Numbered from the stretch's first letter, positions 29,227-39,746 are shown. The stretch: 44,862 bases of DNA from Thioalkalivibrio halophilus (GCF_001995255.1 NZ_MUZR01000003.1:44187-89048); one strand, 5' to 3'. The notes: a model not told the origin generated them from the letters alone. Numbers and translations are program-made.

Positions 29227-30531
29227 ATGGATACCCTGACCGTTCAACCCGGCGGCGTCCTCAGCGGGACCCTGCGGGTCGCCGGCGACAAGTCGATTTC
29301 GCATCGGGCGATCATGCTGGGGGCGCTGGCCGAAGGCACCACCCACGTGACCGGCTTCCTCGAAGGGGAAGACTGCCTCGCCACCCTGGAAGCATTTCGC
29401 GCGATGGGTGTCCCCATCCGCCGCGAAGGGCCGGGCGAGGTCATCATCGAGGGGGTCGGGATGCACGGCCTGCGTGCGCCCGAGGGTCCGCTGGACATGG
29501 GCAATTCGGGTACCGCCATGCGACTTTTGTGCGGTGTGCTCGCCGGGCAGGCGTTCGACAGCGAGCTCACCGGCGACACCTCCCTGTCGCGTCGGCCCAT
29601 GCGCCGGGTCACCGAGCCGCTGACGCGCATGGGCGCGCAGATCGACACCGCCGAAGGCGGCACCCCGCCGTTGCGGGTGCGGGGCGGACAGCCGCTGCAG
29701 GGCACGGAATACGCCCTCGAGGTCGCCTCCGCCCAGGTCAAGTCCGCACTGCTCCTTGCCGGCCTGTGGGCCGAGGGCCGCACCTGCGTGACCGAACCCG
29801 CGCCAACCCGCGATCACACCGAACGCATGCTGGAAGGTTTCGGCGTCGAAGTGGAACGTGACGGGGCCACGGCCTGTGTGGCCGGCGGCGGGCGCCTGCG
29901 CGGTGGCGACGTGGACGTACCCGCGGACATCTCTTCGGCCGCCTTCTTCATGGTCGGGGCGTCGATCGCGCCGGGTTCCCACGTGATCCTGCGCCACGTC
30001 GGGGTCAATCCGACCCGGACCGGCGTGATCGAGATCCTCCGCCGCATGGGCGCCGATATTCGTCTGCTGGATCTGCGCGAGGTCAGTGGCGAACCGGTGG
30101 CCGACATCGAGGTGCTGTCGCACGAGCTGCGCGGGATCGAGATCCCGGAGGATCAGGTGCCGCTGGCCATCGATGAATTCCCGGCCATCTTCATCGCCGC
30201 CGCCTGCGCCCACGGCGAGACCGTGCTGACCGGCGCCGAGGAATTGCGCGTCAAGGAAAGCGACCGCATCCAGGTGATGGCCGACGGCCTCGCGGCCCTC
30301 GGCGTCGACTGCGAGGTTCGGCCGGACGGTATCCGCATTCAGGGGGGCGACGGTTTTCAGGGTGGCGAGATCCAGAGCCACGGAGATCACCGCATCGCCA
30401 TGGCCTTCGCCATGGCCGCACTCCGCGCCGACGCGCCCGTCACCATTCACGATTGCCGCAACGTCGCGACGTCGTTCCCCGACTTCGCCGACCTGGCGCG
30501 GCAGACCGGACTGCATCTGGAGGCCCAATGA
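29227..30531 (+). CDS. aroA: 3-phosphoshikimate 1-carboxyvinyltransferase (EPSP synthase), class II type
   Basis: A 434-residue enzyme joining phosphoenolpyruvate to shikimate-3-phosphate. MDTLTVQPGG aligns with the usual AroA N-terminus, so I chose the ATG at 29227 over an upstream GTG at 29191 that would overlap tyrA. All four class II motifs are visible: GDKS (20-23), SAQVK (168-172), RDHTE (195-199) and NPTR (261-264). The PEP-site loop MGNSGTAMR (91-99) keeps Gly at position 95, equivalent to E. coli Gly96, whereas the glyphosate-tolerant CP4 enzyme has Ala. The ribosome-binding site is weak, so coupling to tyrA is likely. The stop overlaps cmk by 4 bases. Confidence 0.97.
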   Translation: MDTLTVQPGGVLSGTLRVAGDKSISHRAIMLGALAEGTTHVTGFLEGEDCLATLEAFRAMGVPIRREGPGEVIIEGVGMHGLRAPEGPLDMGNSGTAMRLLCGVLAGQAFDSELTGDTSLSRRPMRRVTEPLTRMGAQIDTAEGGTPPLRVRGGQPLQGTEYALEVASAQVKSALLLAGLWAEGRTCVTEPAPTRDHTERMLEGFGVEVERDGATACVAGGGRLRGGDVDVPADISSAAFFMVGASIAPGSHVILRHVGVNPTRTGVIEILRRMGADIRLLDLREVSGEPVADIEVLSHELRGIEIPEDQVPLAIDEFPAIFIAAACAHGETVLTGAEELRVKESDRIQVMADGLAALGVDCEVRPDGIRIQGGDGFQGGEIQSHGDHRIAMAFAMAALRADAPVTIHDCRNVATSFPDFADLARQTGLHLEAQ

Positions 30532-31253
30532 CCCCGGTACTGACCATCGACGGTCCCGGCGGCGCAGGCAAGGGTACCGTCTGCATGCGCATCGCGGCGG
30601 CCATGGGCTGGCACCTGCTCGACAGCGGCGCGCTGTACCGCCTGGTGGGCCTGGCCGCACGCCGGCAGGGTGTGGAGCCGGACGACGCGGCGGCCGTCCC
30701 CGACCTGGCTCAGGCGCTGGACGTACGCTTTGAAATCGACCGCGATGCCACACGGGTCACGACCCTGCTGGAAGGCGACCCCGTCGACGAGGAGCTCCGC
30801 ACCGAGCAGGCGGGCAACGACGCCTCGCGTGCAGCAGCCATTCCCGCCGTACGCGAGGCACTGCTGCAGCGCCAGCGCGATTTCGCGGTGCCGCCGGGCC
30901 TGGTCGCCGACGGGCGCGACATGGGGACCATCGTGTTCCCCGAAGCGGATCTGAAGATCTTTCTCGATGCCAGTGCCGAGGAACGTGCGCGGCGTCGCCA
31001 ACTGCAGTTGCTGGAACAAGGACTTAGTGCTAGCCTTGAAGAACTTCGGGAAGAGATGGAAGAACGCGACCGTCGCGACCGCGAACGCAGCGTCGCGCCG
31101 CTCAAGCCGGCCGAGGATGCCTGGGTCCTGGATACCACGGATCTGGACATCGTCGCCGTGGTCGATCTCATCCTGGAGCGCCTGCGGGACGTACTCCCGG
31201 AAGACCGCCCCCCTGCCGACGAAACCCCGGGCAGCGGGATCGAGAACACTTGA
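30528..31253 (+). CDS. cmk: Cytidylate kinase
   Basis: A 241-residue nucleoside monophosphate kinase phosphorylating CMP and dCMP. The P-loop GPGGAGKGT is at residues 9-17, LLDSGALYRLV near 31-41, then the CMP-binding insert and GLVADGRDMGTIVFPEADLKIFLDASAEERARRR, all canonical. The LID region has RDRRDRERSVAPLKPAEDAWVLDTT. The C-terminal ~15 residues are extra, acidic and Pro-rich. It is the last gene of the aromatic run (ATGA overlap with aroA) and is followed by rpsA after 55 bases, the usual cmk-rpsA order. Confidence 0.98.
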   Translation: MTPVLTIDGPGGAGKGTVCMRIAAAMGWHLLDSGALYRLVGLAARRQGVEPDDAAAVPDLAQALDVRFEIDRDATRVTTLLEGDPVDEELRTEQAGNDASRAAAIPAVREALLQRQRDFAVPPGLVADGRDMGTIVFPEADLKIFLDASAEERARRRQLQLLEQGLSASLEELREEMEERDRRDRERSVAPLKPAEDAWVLDTTDLDIVAVVDLILERLRDVLPEDRPPADETPGSGIENT

Positions 31254-31308
31254 AACCGGTTTCAGGAAGTTTCTGTAACCGCATTTAATTTAACAGGTTT
31301 TTAAATCC
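31252..31308 (+). promoter_or_regulatory. rpsA translation-initiation leader, A/T-rich and SD-poor
   Basis: A perfect 12-base palindrome GAAACCGGTTTC (31252-31263) overlaps the cmk stop codon. It is followed by a strikingly A/T-rich stretch (about 31281-31308) in otherwise G+C-rich DNA. The only Shine-Dalgarno-like bases are AGG about 11 bases before the ATG. In E. coli rpsA also lacks a normal Shine-Dalgarno and its leader mediates S1 autoregulation; the same arrangement is inferred here. Confidence 0.55.
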
Positions 31309-32979
<1,671 letters not shown>

Positions 32980-32993
32980 GCCCCGTTCCACCG

Positions 32994-33033
32994 CCCGCAT
33001 CCGCGTCGCCATCGCGGGTGCGGGCCTTTTTTT
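32994..33033 (+). terminator. Rho-independent terminator after rpsA
   Basis: A 12-bp stem (32994-33005 with 33013-33024, one G-T pair), a 7-base loop, two C, then seven T (33027-33033). It starts 15 bases after the rpsA stop codon. This is the best intrinsic terminator in the window. Confidence 0.93.
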
Positions 33034-33064
33034 GTCTTTCCTCCCCCTTTGCTGCGAGTGCCAG

Positions 33065-33361
33065 ATGACCAAATCGGAATTGATCGACAATCTTGCCCGC
33101 AAATCACCGCACCTTCCGCCACGCGACGTCGAGCTGAGCGTCAAGGCCCTGCTGGAGCGGATGAGTCAGGCACTGGCCAGTGGCGAACGGGTGGAAATTC
33201 GCGGATTCGGCAGCTTTGCGCTGCATTTCCGGCCCCCGCGCATGGGTCGGAATCCCAAGACCGGCGAGGGCGTGGCCCTGCCCGGCAAATATGTCCCTCA
33301 CTTCAAGCCCGGCAAGGAATTGCGGGAACGCGTCAATGACGGCGCGCAAAAGGACCAGTAG
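33065..33361 (+). CDS. ihfB: Integration host factor subunit beta
   Basis: A 98-residue DNA-bending protein of the HU/IHF family; with IhfA it bends DNA sharply at specific sites for transcription, replication and recombination. The start [17 protein letters not shown] is standard. [45 protein letters not shown] contains the beta-arm with the intercalating Pro of RNPKTGE. I chose 33065 because the open frame upstream reads through the rpsA terminator. Gene order rpsA-ihfB-lapA is conserved in gammaproteobacteria. Its own promoter is not obvious, so expression may rely on read-through or on an unseen promoter. Confidence 0.97.
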   Translation: MTKSELIDNLARKSPHLPPRDVELSVKALLERMSQALASGERVEIRGFGSFALHFRPPRMGRNPKTGEGVALPGKYVPHFKPGKELRERVNDGAQKDQ

Positions 33362-33374
33362 GCGGATACGACGA

Positions 33375-33692
33375 ATGGCCGAGCACGGAAAGTCCCGGCT
33401 GCGGCACTGGGTCGCATTCGTGGCCCTGATCCTGATCTCCTCCGGCATCGGGATCCTGGTGGTGTTCAACGAGGGCGCCGCCACCCTTCATCTCCCCGGT
33501 CTCACCCTCGAGGCCCCCTTGATCGTGCTCCTGGGCCTGAGCGCCCTGGCGGGTGTACTGATTGCATCCCTGATCTTCTGGCTCAGGCTGCGGCGTCTGC
33601 AACGCAAGATCGACCGGCTGCGGGATGAGAACCGTGCGCTGCGGGTCGAAGTGGAACAGCTGCGGACCGCGCCGATGCGGGATTTCTACTGA
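33375..33692 (+). CDS. lapA: Lipopolysaccharide assembly protein A (DUF1049)
   Basis: A 105-residue inner-membrane protein. Two TM segments at about 12-32 and 48-70 flank a short loop with FNEGAATLHLPGLTLEAPLIVLLG. A C-terminal cytoplasmic coiled coil follows (RLRRLQRKIDRLRDENRALRVEVEQLR). This two-TM-plus-coil layout matches LapA/YciS, which works with LapB to tune LPS synthesis through LpxC turnover. It lies 13 bases after ihfB and 6 bases before lapB. Confidence 0.9.
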   Translation: MAEHGKSRLRHWVAFVALILISSGIGILVVFNEGAATLHLPGLTLEAPLIVLLGLSALAGVLIASLIFWLRLRRLQRKIDRLRDENRALRVEVEQLRTAPMRDFY

Positions 33693-33698
33693 ACCGGA

Positions 33699-34925
33699 AT
33701 GATTGAGGACTGGTTCTGGCTGCTGTTGCCGGTTGCCGCCGCCAGTGGCTGGTGGGCCGCGCGCCGAGGTGTTCCCGAGGAGGAAGAAACCCGCGATCCC
33801 GCGCTGGACCGCTATCTTCAGGGCGTACGATATCTGCTGGACGATCGTACCGACGATGCCCTGCAGACCTTCATCGAAATGGTCGAAGTCGACCATGAAA
33901 CCTTTGAAACGCACGTGATCCTGGGGCGCCTGTTCCGGCGGCGGGGCGAGGTGGACCGCGCGATCCGCATTCACCAGAACCTGGTGGCGCGCCCGGCGCT
34001 GACCGACGCACAGCGGGCACAGGCGCTGTGCGAACTGGGCCAGGACTTCCTGCTGGCGGGGGTGCTCGATCGGGCCGAGGGAGTGTTCCGCGAACTCATG
34101 AATTCGCCGAACCAGGCCTCCGAGGCACTGGAAGGCTTGCGGCACGTGTACGAGACGCAGCGCGAGTGGGACAAGGCGATCGAGGTCGGCAACCGGCTGC
34201 GCGCCGAGGGCTCGCCACAGGAACCCCTGCGGGTTGCGCATTACCATTGCGAACTGGCGAGCGAGGCGCTGGAACGCAATGACCTGGCCGAGGCCTCCGA
34301 GCGGGCAGGCCAGGCCGAAGCCCTGGTACCGGGCCTGTCGCGGGCCCTGCTGCTGAAATCGGAAATCGCCGAACGCGAGGGACGCATTCGCGAGGCCATT
34401 GATCACGGCAGCGACGCAGTCGCCCGGACGCCGCGGCTGGCACCGTTGCTGGTCCCGCGGCTGGAGCAGTTGCATCAGGCCCTGCCGGGCGAGCATCGTC
34501 TGGCGGCGCTGGAACAAGTACTGACCGACCTGGCCGAGGAACGCGGCGTGACCATGGCGCGTATCGCACTGATGCGGCTGTATCGACGGACCGGACGCAT
34601 GGACCGGGCGCTGCATGAGCTGGGGGTCATCCTGGCCCAGCGTCCGGTGCCCACGTCGGGGCTGCTGGAGGCGGTGCGCTGGATGAAGGTACTGCCCGCG
34701 GTGCAGAGCTACGTGAGCGAATTTACGGCCTTCGAGAAGGCGCTGTCGGATCAGCTGCGCAGTCAGCACCTGTATCAATGCACCAACTGCGGCTACCAGG
34801 GCCGCGGCCATGTCTGGCAATGCCCCAGCTGCCGGCGCTGGGACACCCTGCGCGGGCTGGATTTCGATATCGATCAGACCACCGAAGACGCCGAAGCGGC
34901 GCTGATTCGCGAGGAGAGCCACTGA
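33699..34925 (+). CDS. lapB: Lipopolysaccharide assembly protein B
   Basis: A 408-residue TPR protein anchored by an N-terminal TM segment (IEDWFWLLLPVAAASGWWAA). TPR-like helical repeats fill residues ~35-340, including YLLDDRTDDALQTFIEMVEVDHETFETHVILGRLFRRRGEVDRAI. A C-terminal rubredoxin-type metal site has CTNCGYQGRGHVWQCPSCRRWDTL with two CxxC pairs. In E. coli LapB (YciM) guides FtsH to degrade LpxC and so restrains LPS synthesis. Length and domain order match. It abuts pyrF with no gap (pyrF ATG starts right after the stop), as in E. coli. Confidence 0.96.
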   Translation: MIEDWFWLLLPVAAASGWWAARRGVPEEEETRDPALDRYLQGVRYLLDDRTDDALQTFIEMVEVDHETFETHVILGRLFRRRGEVDRAIRIHQNLVARPALTDAQRAQALCELGQDFLLAGVLDRAEGVFRELMNSPNQASEALEGLRHVYETQREWDKAIEVGNRLRAEGSPQEPLRVAHYHCELASEALERNDLAEASERAGQAEALVPGLSRALLLKSEIAEREGRIREAIDHGSDAVARTPRLAPLLVPRLEQLHQALPGEHRLAALEQVLTDLAEERGVTMARIALMRLYRRTGRMDRALHELGVILAQRPVPTSGLLEAVRWMKVLPAVQSYVSEFTAFEKALSDQLRSQHLYQCTNCGYQGRGHVWQCPSCRRWDTLRGLDFDIDQTTEDAEAALIREESH

Positions 34926-35666
34926 ATGGACCCGGTAACGGAAAACCCGAACCTGCAGGAGCCGCGGCTGATCGTCGCCCTGGACTTCGCCTCCGGCGAC
35001 GAGGCGCTGGCCTTCGCCCGCGGTCTGGACCCCCACCAGTGTGCGCTGAAGGTGGGTTTCGAGCTGTTCGTAGTCGCCGGACCGGACCTGGTCGATCGCC
35101 TGCACGCTCTCGGCTTCCGGGTATTCCTGGACCTCAAGTTTCACGACATCCCCAACACGGTTGCGGCCGCCTGTCGCGCGGCTGCCCGCATGGATGTGTG
35201 GCTGGTGAACCTGCACGCTTCCGGCGGCCTGGCGATGATGCGGGCGGCCCGTGACGCGGTCCGCGAGGTCAATGAACAGACGGTCCTGCTGGCCGTAACG
35301 GTGCTGACCTCCAGTGACCGCGCAACCCTGGAGGAGACCGGCGTACAGGACACCCCGGATGGCCAGGTCATGCGCCTGGGGCGCCTGGCGGTGGAGCAGG
35401 CGGGGCTGGACGGGCTGGTCTGCTCGGCGCGCGAAGCGGCGATGCTGCGCCGGGAGCTGGGAGCGGCGCCCAGACTGGTGACGCCCGGGATTCGCCTGGA
35501 GACGGCCGGGGGCGACGACCAGAAACGGGTGATGACGCCGGAACGGGCACTGGAGGCCGGCGCCAGTGCCATTGTGGTCGGCCGGCCGATCACCCGTGCG
35601 CAGGATCCCGCCGCGGCGATGCGGACGATCGCGGGACGCATGCAGGGGGTTTCCCCGACGCAGTGA
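34926..35666 (+). CDS. pyrF: Orotidine 5'-phosphate decarboxylase
   Basis: A 246-residue TIM-barrel enzyme for the last step of UMP synthesis. The catalytic Asp-x-Lys-x-x-x-Asp motif is [10 protein letters not shown] with Asp69, Lys71 and Asp74. [14 protein letters not shown] opens the barrel, followed by [16 protein letters not shown] and [16 protein letters not shown] at the phosphate site. Start immediately follows the lapB stop, so the two are translationally linked. The first 12 residues precede the conserved strand and are variable in the family. Confidence 0.98.
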   Translation: MDPVTENPNLQEPRLIVALDFASGDEALAFARGLDPHQCALKVGFELFVVAGPDLVDRLHALGFRVFLDLKFHDIPNTVAAACRAAARMDVWLVNLHASGGLAMMRAARDAVREVNEQTVLLAVTVLTSSDRATLEETGVQDTPDGQVMRLGRLAVEQAGLDGLVCSAREAAMLRRELGAAPRLVTPGIRLETAGGDDQKRVMTPERALEAGASAIVVGRPITRAQDPAAAMRTIAGRMQGVSPTQ

Positions 35667-35737
35667 TCGGGCTAGGATCCATGGTGAGCGCACGGAAGAT
35701 GGCGCTCGCCACCATTGAAAAAACAAGGAGGTTCACC

Positions 35738-36031
35738 ATGATCCGTACTGTATCCATGTTCCGTTTTGCCCGGGTGTTGCTGCCCGCCATGGCGCTGGGG
35801 CTGAGCCTCGGCTCGCCGGTCACTGCCGGCGAACAGGTGCCCGTCAACGTCAATTCGGCACCGCTGGAGGAGCTGGTCACCCTGAGCAATGTCGGTGAGG
35901 TCACGGCGCGTGCCATCCTCGAACACCGGGAAGAACACGGTGATTTCGAATCCGTGCAGGCCCTGACCGAGGTGTCCGGCATTGGCGAACGGACGGTGGA
36001 AATGAATCTGGATCGGATTGAACTGGAATAG
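35738..36031 (+). CDS. ComEA-like helix-hairpin-helix DNA-binding protein
   Basis: A 97-residue exported protein. The ATG at 35738 has a strong AAGGAGG site and is followed by a signal peptide (RFARVLLPAMALGLSLGSPVTAGE). The mature ~65 residues are two helix-hairpin-helix units: VNVNSAPLEELVTLSNVGEVTARAILEHREEHGDF and VQALTEVSGIGERTVEMNLDRI. This is the soluble ComEA-type module that binds DNA in the periplasm during uptake. It could supply DNA to the ComEC at 17.7 kb, but such small HhH proteins are common in non-competent gammaproteobacteria too. It sits between pyrF and galU. Confidence 0.88.
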   Translation: MIRTVSMFRFARVLLPAMALGLSLGSPVTAGEQVPVNVNSAPLEELVTLSNVGEVTARAILEHREEHGDFESVQALTEVSGIGERTVEMNLDRIELE

Positions 36032-36042
36032 GGAGAGCGGCC

Positions 36043-36074
36043 GGGGCATGACCGCCATCCTGCGGCCATGCCCC
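36043..36074. other. Interrupted stem-loop between comEA-like gene and galU
   Basis: A 32-base hairpin: 8-bp outer stem (36043-36050 with 36067-36074), A/C mismatch, 4-bp inner stem (36052-36055 with 36062-36065) and a 6-base loop. No U-tract follows. It starts 12 bases after the upstream stop and ends 17 bases before the galU start, so it could be an RNA processing or protection element, or a weak terminator. Confidence 0.55.
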
Positions 36075-36090
36075 GCAGCCCGGAGGGCAC

Positions 36091-36978
36091 ATGACCGAAA
36101 AGAGCAAACGAATCCGTACCGCGGTCTTTCCCGTGGCCGGCATGGGGACGCGCTTTCTGCCGGCGACCAAGGCCAACCCCAAGGAAATGCTCCCGGTGGT
36201 GGACAAGCCGCTGATCCAGTATGCCGCCGAAGAGGCCGTCGCGGCGGGGATCGATACCCTGGTGTTCGTCACCGGACGTAACAAGCGCGCCATTCCCGAT
36301 CACTTCGACAAGGCGTACGAGCTGGAGAACGAGCTGGAGGAACGGGGCAAGACCAAGCTCCTCGAACGCATCCGCAACATCGTTCCATCGAGCGTTACCT
36401 GCGTGTATCTGCGCCAGGCCGAAGCCCTGGGGCTGGGGCATGCGGTCGCGTGCGCGCGCCCCGTGGTGCGCGAAGAACCGTTCGCCGTGATCCTGGCGGA
36501 TGACCTGATCGAGGCGGTCGATGGCGGGGCCACCGCGCAGATGGTGGAACAGTACAACAGCCATGGTTGCAGCGTGCTGGGCGTGGAAGAGGTGCCCGAA
36601 GACCGCACCCATCAGTACGGCATCATCGATCCGGAACGCACAGCCCCCCGCAGCTGGGACGTGAAGGGCATCGTGGAAAAACCCGATCCGGCCGATGCGC
36701 CGTCGAACGTGGCCGTGGTCGGGCGCTATGTGCTGACGCCGCGGATCTTCGATCTGCTGGAACGGCAGGAACCCGGGGCCGGCGGCGAGATCCAGCTGAC
36801 CGATGCCATCGACCGCCTGCGCGAGGAGGAGCGCGTGACGGCCTGGGAGTTTTCCGGGCGACGTTTCGACTGCGGCAGCAAACTCGGCTACCTCGAAGCC
36901 ACGGTCGAGTTCGCGCTCAAGCACCCCGAACTCAAGGACGATTTCCGCGACTACCTGCGCACGCGGACGGACAGCTGA
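36091..36978 (+). CDS. galU: UTP-glucose-1-phosphate uridylyltransferase
   Basis: A 295-residue nucleotidyltransferase forming UDP-glucose for LPS, exopolysaccharide and trehalose-type pathways. The N-terminal nucleotide loop AVFPVAGMGTRFLPATKANPKEMLPVVDKPLIQYAAEEA is canonical. Also seen are VYLRQAEALGLGHAVACARP, FAVILADDLI (metal-binding Asp), GIVEKPDPADAPSNVAVVGRYVL and GGEIQLTDAI. It ends 18 bases before the convergent rhomboid gene. A short purine-rich GGAGGG lies before the ATG. Confidence 0.97.
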   Translation: MTEKSKRIRTAVFPVAGMGTRFLPATKANPKEMLPVVDKPLIQYAAEEAVAAGIDTLVFVTGRNKRAIPDHFDKAYELENELEERGKTKLLERIRNIVPSSVTCVYLRQAEALGLGHAVACARPVVREEPFAVILADDLIEAVDGGATAQMVEQYNSHGCSVLGVEEVPEDRTHQYGIIDPERTAPRSWDVKGIVEKPDPADAPSNVAVVGRYVLTPRIFDLLERQEPGAGGEIQLTDAIDRLREEERVTAWEFSGRRFDCGSKLGYLEATVEFALKHPELKDDFRDYLRTRTDS

Positions 36979-36996
36979 CGCGTCCGGGCCCGGCGC

Positions 36997-37683
36997 TCAC
37001 CACCAGAGCCGACGATGCCGGGGCCGAACCGGCAACCGCCCGCGCCAGTACTGGATCATCAGCAGGCCGACCACCATGCCGCCCAGATGCGCGAAATGGG
37101 CGATCCCCGACATGGTCCCGGACACCCCCAGATAGAGCTCGAGGATGCCGTAGCCGATCACGAAGTACTTGGCCTTGATCGGAATCGGCAGGAAGATCAG
37201 GAACAGGCGCTGGTTGGGGAACATCATCCCGAATGCCAGCAGCACCCCGAACACCCCGCCGGAGGCCCCCACCGTGGGGTAGATGGCATCACCGTTGCCC
37301 CCCGCTGTAACCACCAGCTGCACCAGACCGGCCCCGATCACGCAGATCAGGAAATAGGTCGCGAACATGCGCGAACCCCATGAATTCTCGACCTGAACAC
37401 CCAGCATCCACACCACGAACATGTTGACGAACAGGTGCAGCGGCCCGCCATGCAGGAAGCCGTAGGTCACCAGCTGCCAGACTTGGAAATCCGGCACGCG
37501 CATCATCGACCCGTCCTGCATGATCGTGGACGGGGTGCCGATCGGCCACAGGGCGAAATGGGCCATCAGCCAGTTGCCCAGCGCGGGCATGGCCAGGAAC
37601 AGCAGGACGTTGGTGACCAGCAGAAAGCCGATCACCGGAGGCATCATGCTGAAGCGCGGCGAGCGCGGGTCAGGATGGGTCAT
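36997..37683 (-). CDS. Rhomboid-family intramembrane serine protease
   Basis: A 228-residue polytopic membrane protein. The catalytic Ser141 is in TVGASGGVFGVLLAFGM and the His199 partner in IAHFAHLGGMVVGLL. GFLHGGPLHLFVNMFVVWMLGVQVE is the TM2 His/Asn motif (oxyanion region). Six TM segments are visible, the GlpG-core count, without an N-terminal cytoplasmic domain. The loop between TM1 and TM2 is longer than average (ALWPIGTPSTIMQDGSMMRVPDF), a feature also common in Bacteroidetes-like and other bacterial rhomboids. The substrate is unknown. It lies 22 bases downstream of ilvD on the same strand. Confidence 0.92.
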   Translation of the reverse strand: MTHPDPRSPRFSMMPPVIGFLLVTNVLLFLAMPALGNWLMAHFALWPIGTPSTIMQDGSMMRVPDFQVWQLVTYGFLHGGPLHLFVNMFVVWMLGVQVENSWGSRMFATYFLICVIGAGLVQLVVTAGGNGDAIYPTVGASGGVFGVLLAFGMMFPNQRLFLIFLPIPIKAKYFVIGYGILELYLGVSGTMSGIAHFAHLGGMVVGLLMIQYWRGRLPVRPRHRRLWW

Positions 37684-37705
37684 GTGGAGGATGCGCCGAT
37701 CCGGC

Positions 37706-39391
37706 TCAGAAGTCGTCGGTCACGGCACCGCGGCTGGCCGATCCCACCGTGCGCGCGTATTTGGCAAGCACGCCGCGGGCCACCGGGGGCTCCGGGGCCT
37801 TCCAGGCCGCCCGGCGGCGTTCCAGTTCCTCGGGGTCGATATCCAGATCCAGCTGGTTCCGGTCGGCGTCGATCACGATCGGGTCGCCTTCCTGCACCAG
37901 CGCGATGGGTCCACCGGCGGCCGCCTCGGGCGCAACATGACCCACGACCATGCCGTAGGTGCCGCCGGAGAACCGTCCGTCGGTGACCAGGCCGACTGCA
38001 TCTCCCAGACCGGCACCGATCAGCGCCGCGGTGGGGGCCAGCATCTCGCGCATCCCGGGCCCGCCGCGCGGTCCTTCATGGCGAATGACGATCACGTCGC
38101 CCTCGCGGATCTTGCCGGCGAGAATCGCGTCCAGGCAGTCCTCCTCGGAGTCGAAGACCCGGGCGGGTCCCCGGATGCTGCGCCGCTTGAGGCCGGTCAC
38201 CTTGGCCACGCCACCTTCGGGGGCCAGACTGCCCTTGAGGATCGCCAGGTGGCCCTGTGGATAGAGCGGGTCGGCCGGGGTGCGGACCATGTCGGTGGCC
38301 TCCGCCGGCGGGGCGGCGGGCGCATCGCGAAGGGTTTCCGCCAGGGTCTCGCCGGTGATCGTCAGGCACTCCCCGTGCAGAAGCCCGGCGTCCAGCAGCA
38401 GGCGCATCACCAGCGGGGTGCCGCCGGCCTGATGGAAGGCGGTGGTGACGTAACGCCCGGAGGGCTTGAGATCGCACAGGACCGGGGTGCGACGGCGAAT
38501 CCGTTCGACATCGTCCAGATCCAGGGGCACCTCGGCGGCGTGCGCGATCGCCAGCAGGTGGAGCACCGCGTTGGTGGAGCCGCCCAGGGCCATGACCACC
38601 GCGAGGGCATTCTCGAACGCCGGCCGGGTGAGGATGTCACGCGGCTTGCGATCGGCATGGATCGCCTCCAGCAGAACCTCGCCGGAACGCGCCGCGGACT
38701 CGCCCTTTTCCGGATCCTCGGCAGCCTGGGTCGAGGATCCGGGCAGGCTCATCCCCAGCGCCTCGAAGGCCGAGGACATGGTATTGGCGGTGTACATTCC
38801 CCCGCAGGAGCCGGCGCCGGGACAGGCGTTGCGCTCCACGCCCTGCAGGTCCTCGTCGGACAGCCGACCGGCGCCGTGCTGCCCCACGGCCTCGAAGGCA
38901 CTGACGATGGTCAGTTCCTGGCCCTTGTAATGCCCGGGCTTGATGGTGCCGCCATAGACGAAGATGCCCGGCACGTTGAGGCGGGCGAGGGCGATCATCG
39001 CCCCGGGCATGTTCTTGTCGCAGCCCCCGGTGGCCAGCACCCCGTCCATGCTCTGCCCGTTGACCACGGTTTCGATCGCATCGGCGATCACCTCGCGCGA
39101 GACCAGCGAGTACTTCATCCCCGGCGTGCCCATGGAGATGCCGTCGGAGATGGTGATGGTGCCGAAGGTCTGGGGCATGCCGCCGGCCTGACGCACCGCC
39201 CGTTCCGCGCGTTCGGCAAGCGCGCCGATCCCCGTGTTGCAGGGGGTAATCGTACTGTGCGCGTTGGCAATCCCGACGATCGGACGCTGGAAATCGTCGT
39301 CTCCGAACCCGACGGCGCGCAGCATGGCACGATTGGGTGTGCGGCGTGGCCCTTCGGTGACCACGCGCGAGCGGCGGTTGTCCTGGCTCAT
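37706..39391 (-). CDS. ilvD: Dihydroxy-acid dehydratase
   Basis: A 561-residue iron-sulfur dehydratase of isoleucine, valine and pantothenate synthesis. Cluster cysteines are Cys51 (ITPCNTGIG), Cys124 ([11 protein letters not shown]) and Cys196 ([33 protein letters not shown]). The length, ~50 residues below E. coli IlvD, and three-cysteine pattern suit the [2Fe-2S] type known from plants and actinobacteria rather than the oxygen-labile [4Fe-4S] E. coli form; this is inferred. The C-terminal half has [30 protein letters not shown] and [21 protein letters not shown]. It follows hspQ by 7 bases. Confidence 0.98.
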   Translation of the reverse strand: MSQDNRRSRVVTEGPRRTPNRAMLRAVGFGDDDFQRPIVGIANAHSTITPCNTGIGALAERAERAVRQAGGMPQTFGTITISDGISMGTPGMKYSLVSREVIADAIETVVNGQSMDGVLATGGCDKNMPGAMIALARLNVPGIFVYGGTIKPGHYKGQELTIVSAFEAVGQHGAGRLSDEDLQGVERNACPGAGSCGGMYTANTMSSAFEALGMSLPGSSTQAAEDPEKGESAARSGEVLLEAIHADRKPRDILTRPAFENALAVVMALGGSTNAVLHLLAIAHAAEVPLDLDDVERIRRRTPVLCDLKPSGRYVTTAFHQAGGTPLVMRLLLDAGLLHGECLTITGETLAETLRDAPAAPPAEATDMVRTPADPLYPQGHLAILKGSLAPEGGVAKVTGLKRRSIRGPARVFDSEEDCLDAILAGKIREGDVIVIRHEGPRGGPGMREMLAPTAALIGAGLGDAVGLVTDGRFSGGTYGMVVGHVAPEAAAGGPIALVQEGDPIVIDADRNQLDLDIDPEELERRRAAWKAPEPPVARGVLAKYARTVGSASRGAVTDDF

Positions 39392-39398
39392 GGTGTCC

Positions 39399-39719
39399 TC
39401 AGTGTGTCCGGGTCTGGTTTTCGCGACTGTAACGCCCGTTCATGAAACGGTCGAAGAACTTGCCCAGGTCCGGGTGATCGATCTGTTCACCCGAGGTGTC
39501 GCTTTCCAGATGGCGCTCGGCCACATAGGTGCTGTGGGTGTAGCCATCCACCAGCACGTGGTACCACGGCTGGTCCTTGGGCGGCCGGCTCTTCGCGACC
39601 GTCTCGTACCATTCGTCCGAGCCGTTGTAGACCGGGTCGACATCCACGATGACGCCGCGGTAATCATACTTGAGGTGATGGACGATCTCGCCCACCGAAA
39701 AACGGGTGCCGCTGGCCAT
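39399..39719 (-). CDS. hspQ: Heat-shock protein HspQ / YccV-like
   Basis: A 106-residue small protein of the YccV/HspQ (hemimethylated-DNA-binding-like) family. [57 protein letters not shown] and the C-terminal [16 protein letters not shown] are the family core. In E. coli HspQ is a Lon substrate and specificity factor and influences DnaA levels. No sigma-32 promoter can be recognised upstream. It is followed by ilvD after 7 bases, so the two may share a transcript. Confidence 0.92.
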   Translation of the reverse strand: MASGTRFSVGEIVHHLKYDYRGVIVDVDPVYNGSDEWYETVAKSRPPKDQPWYHVLVDGYTHSTYVAERHLESDTSGEQIDHPDLGKFFDRFMNGRYSRENQTRTH

Positions 39720-39746
39720 GGTGCAATCTCTCTGCTCGCAGGGGTG

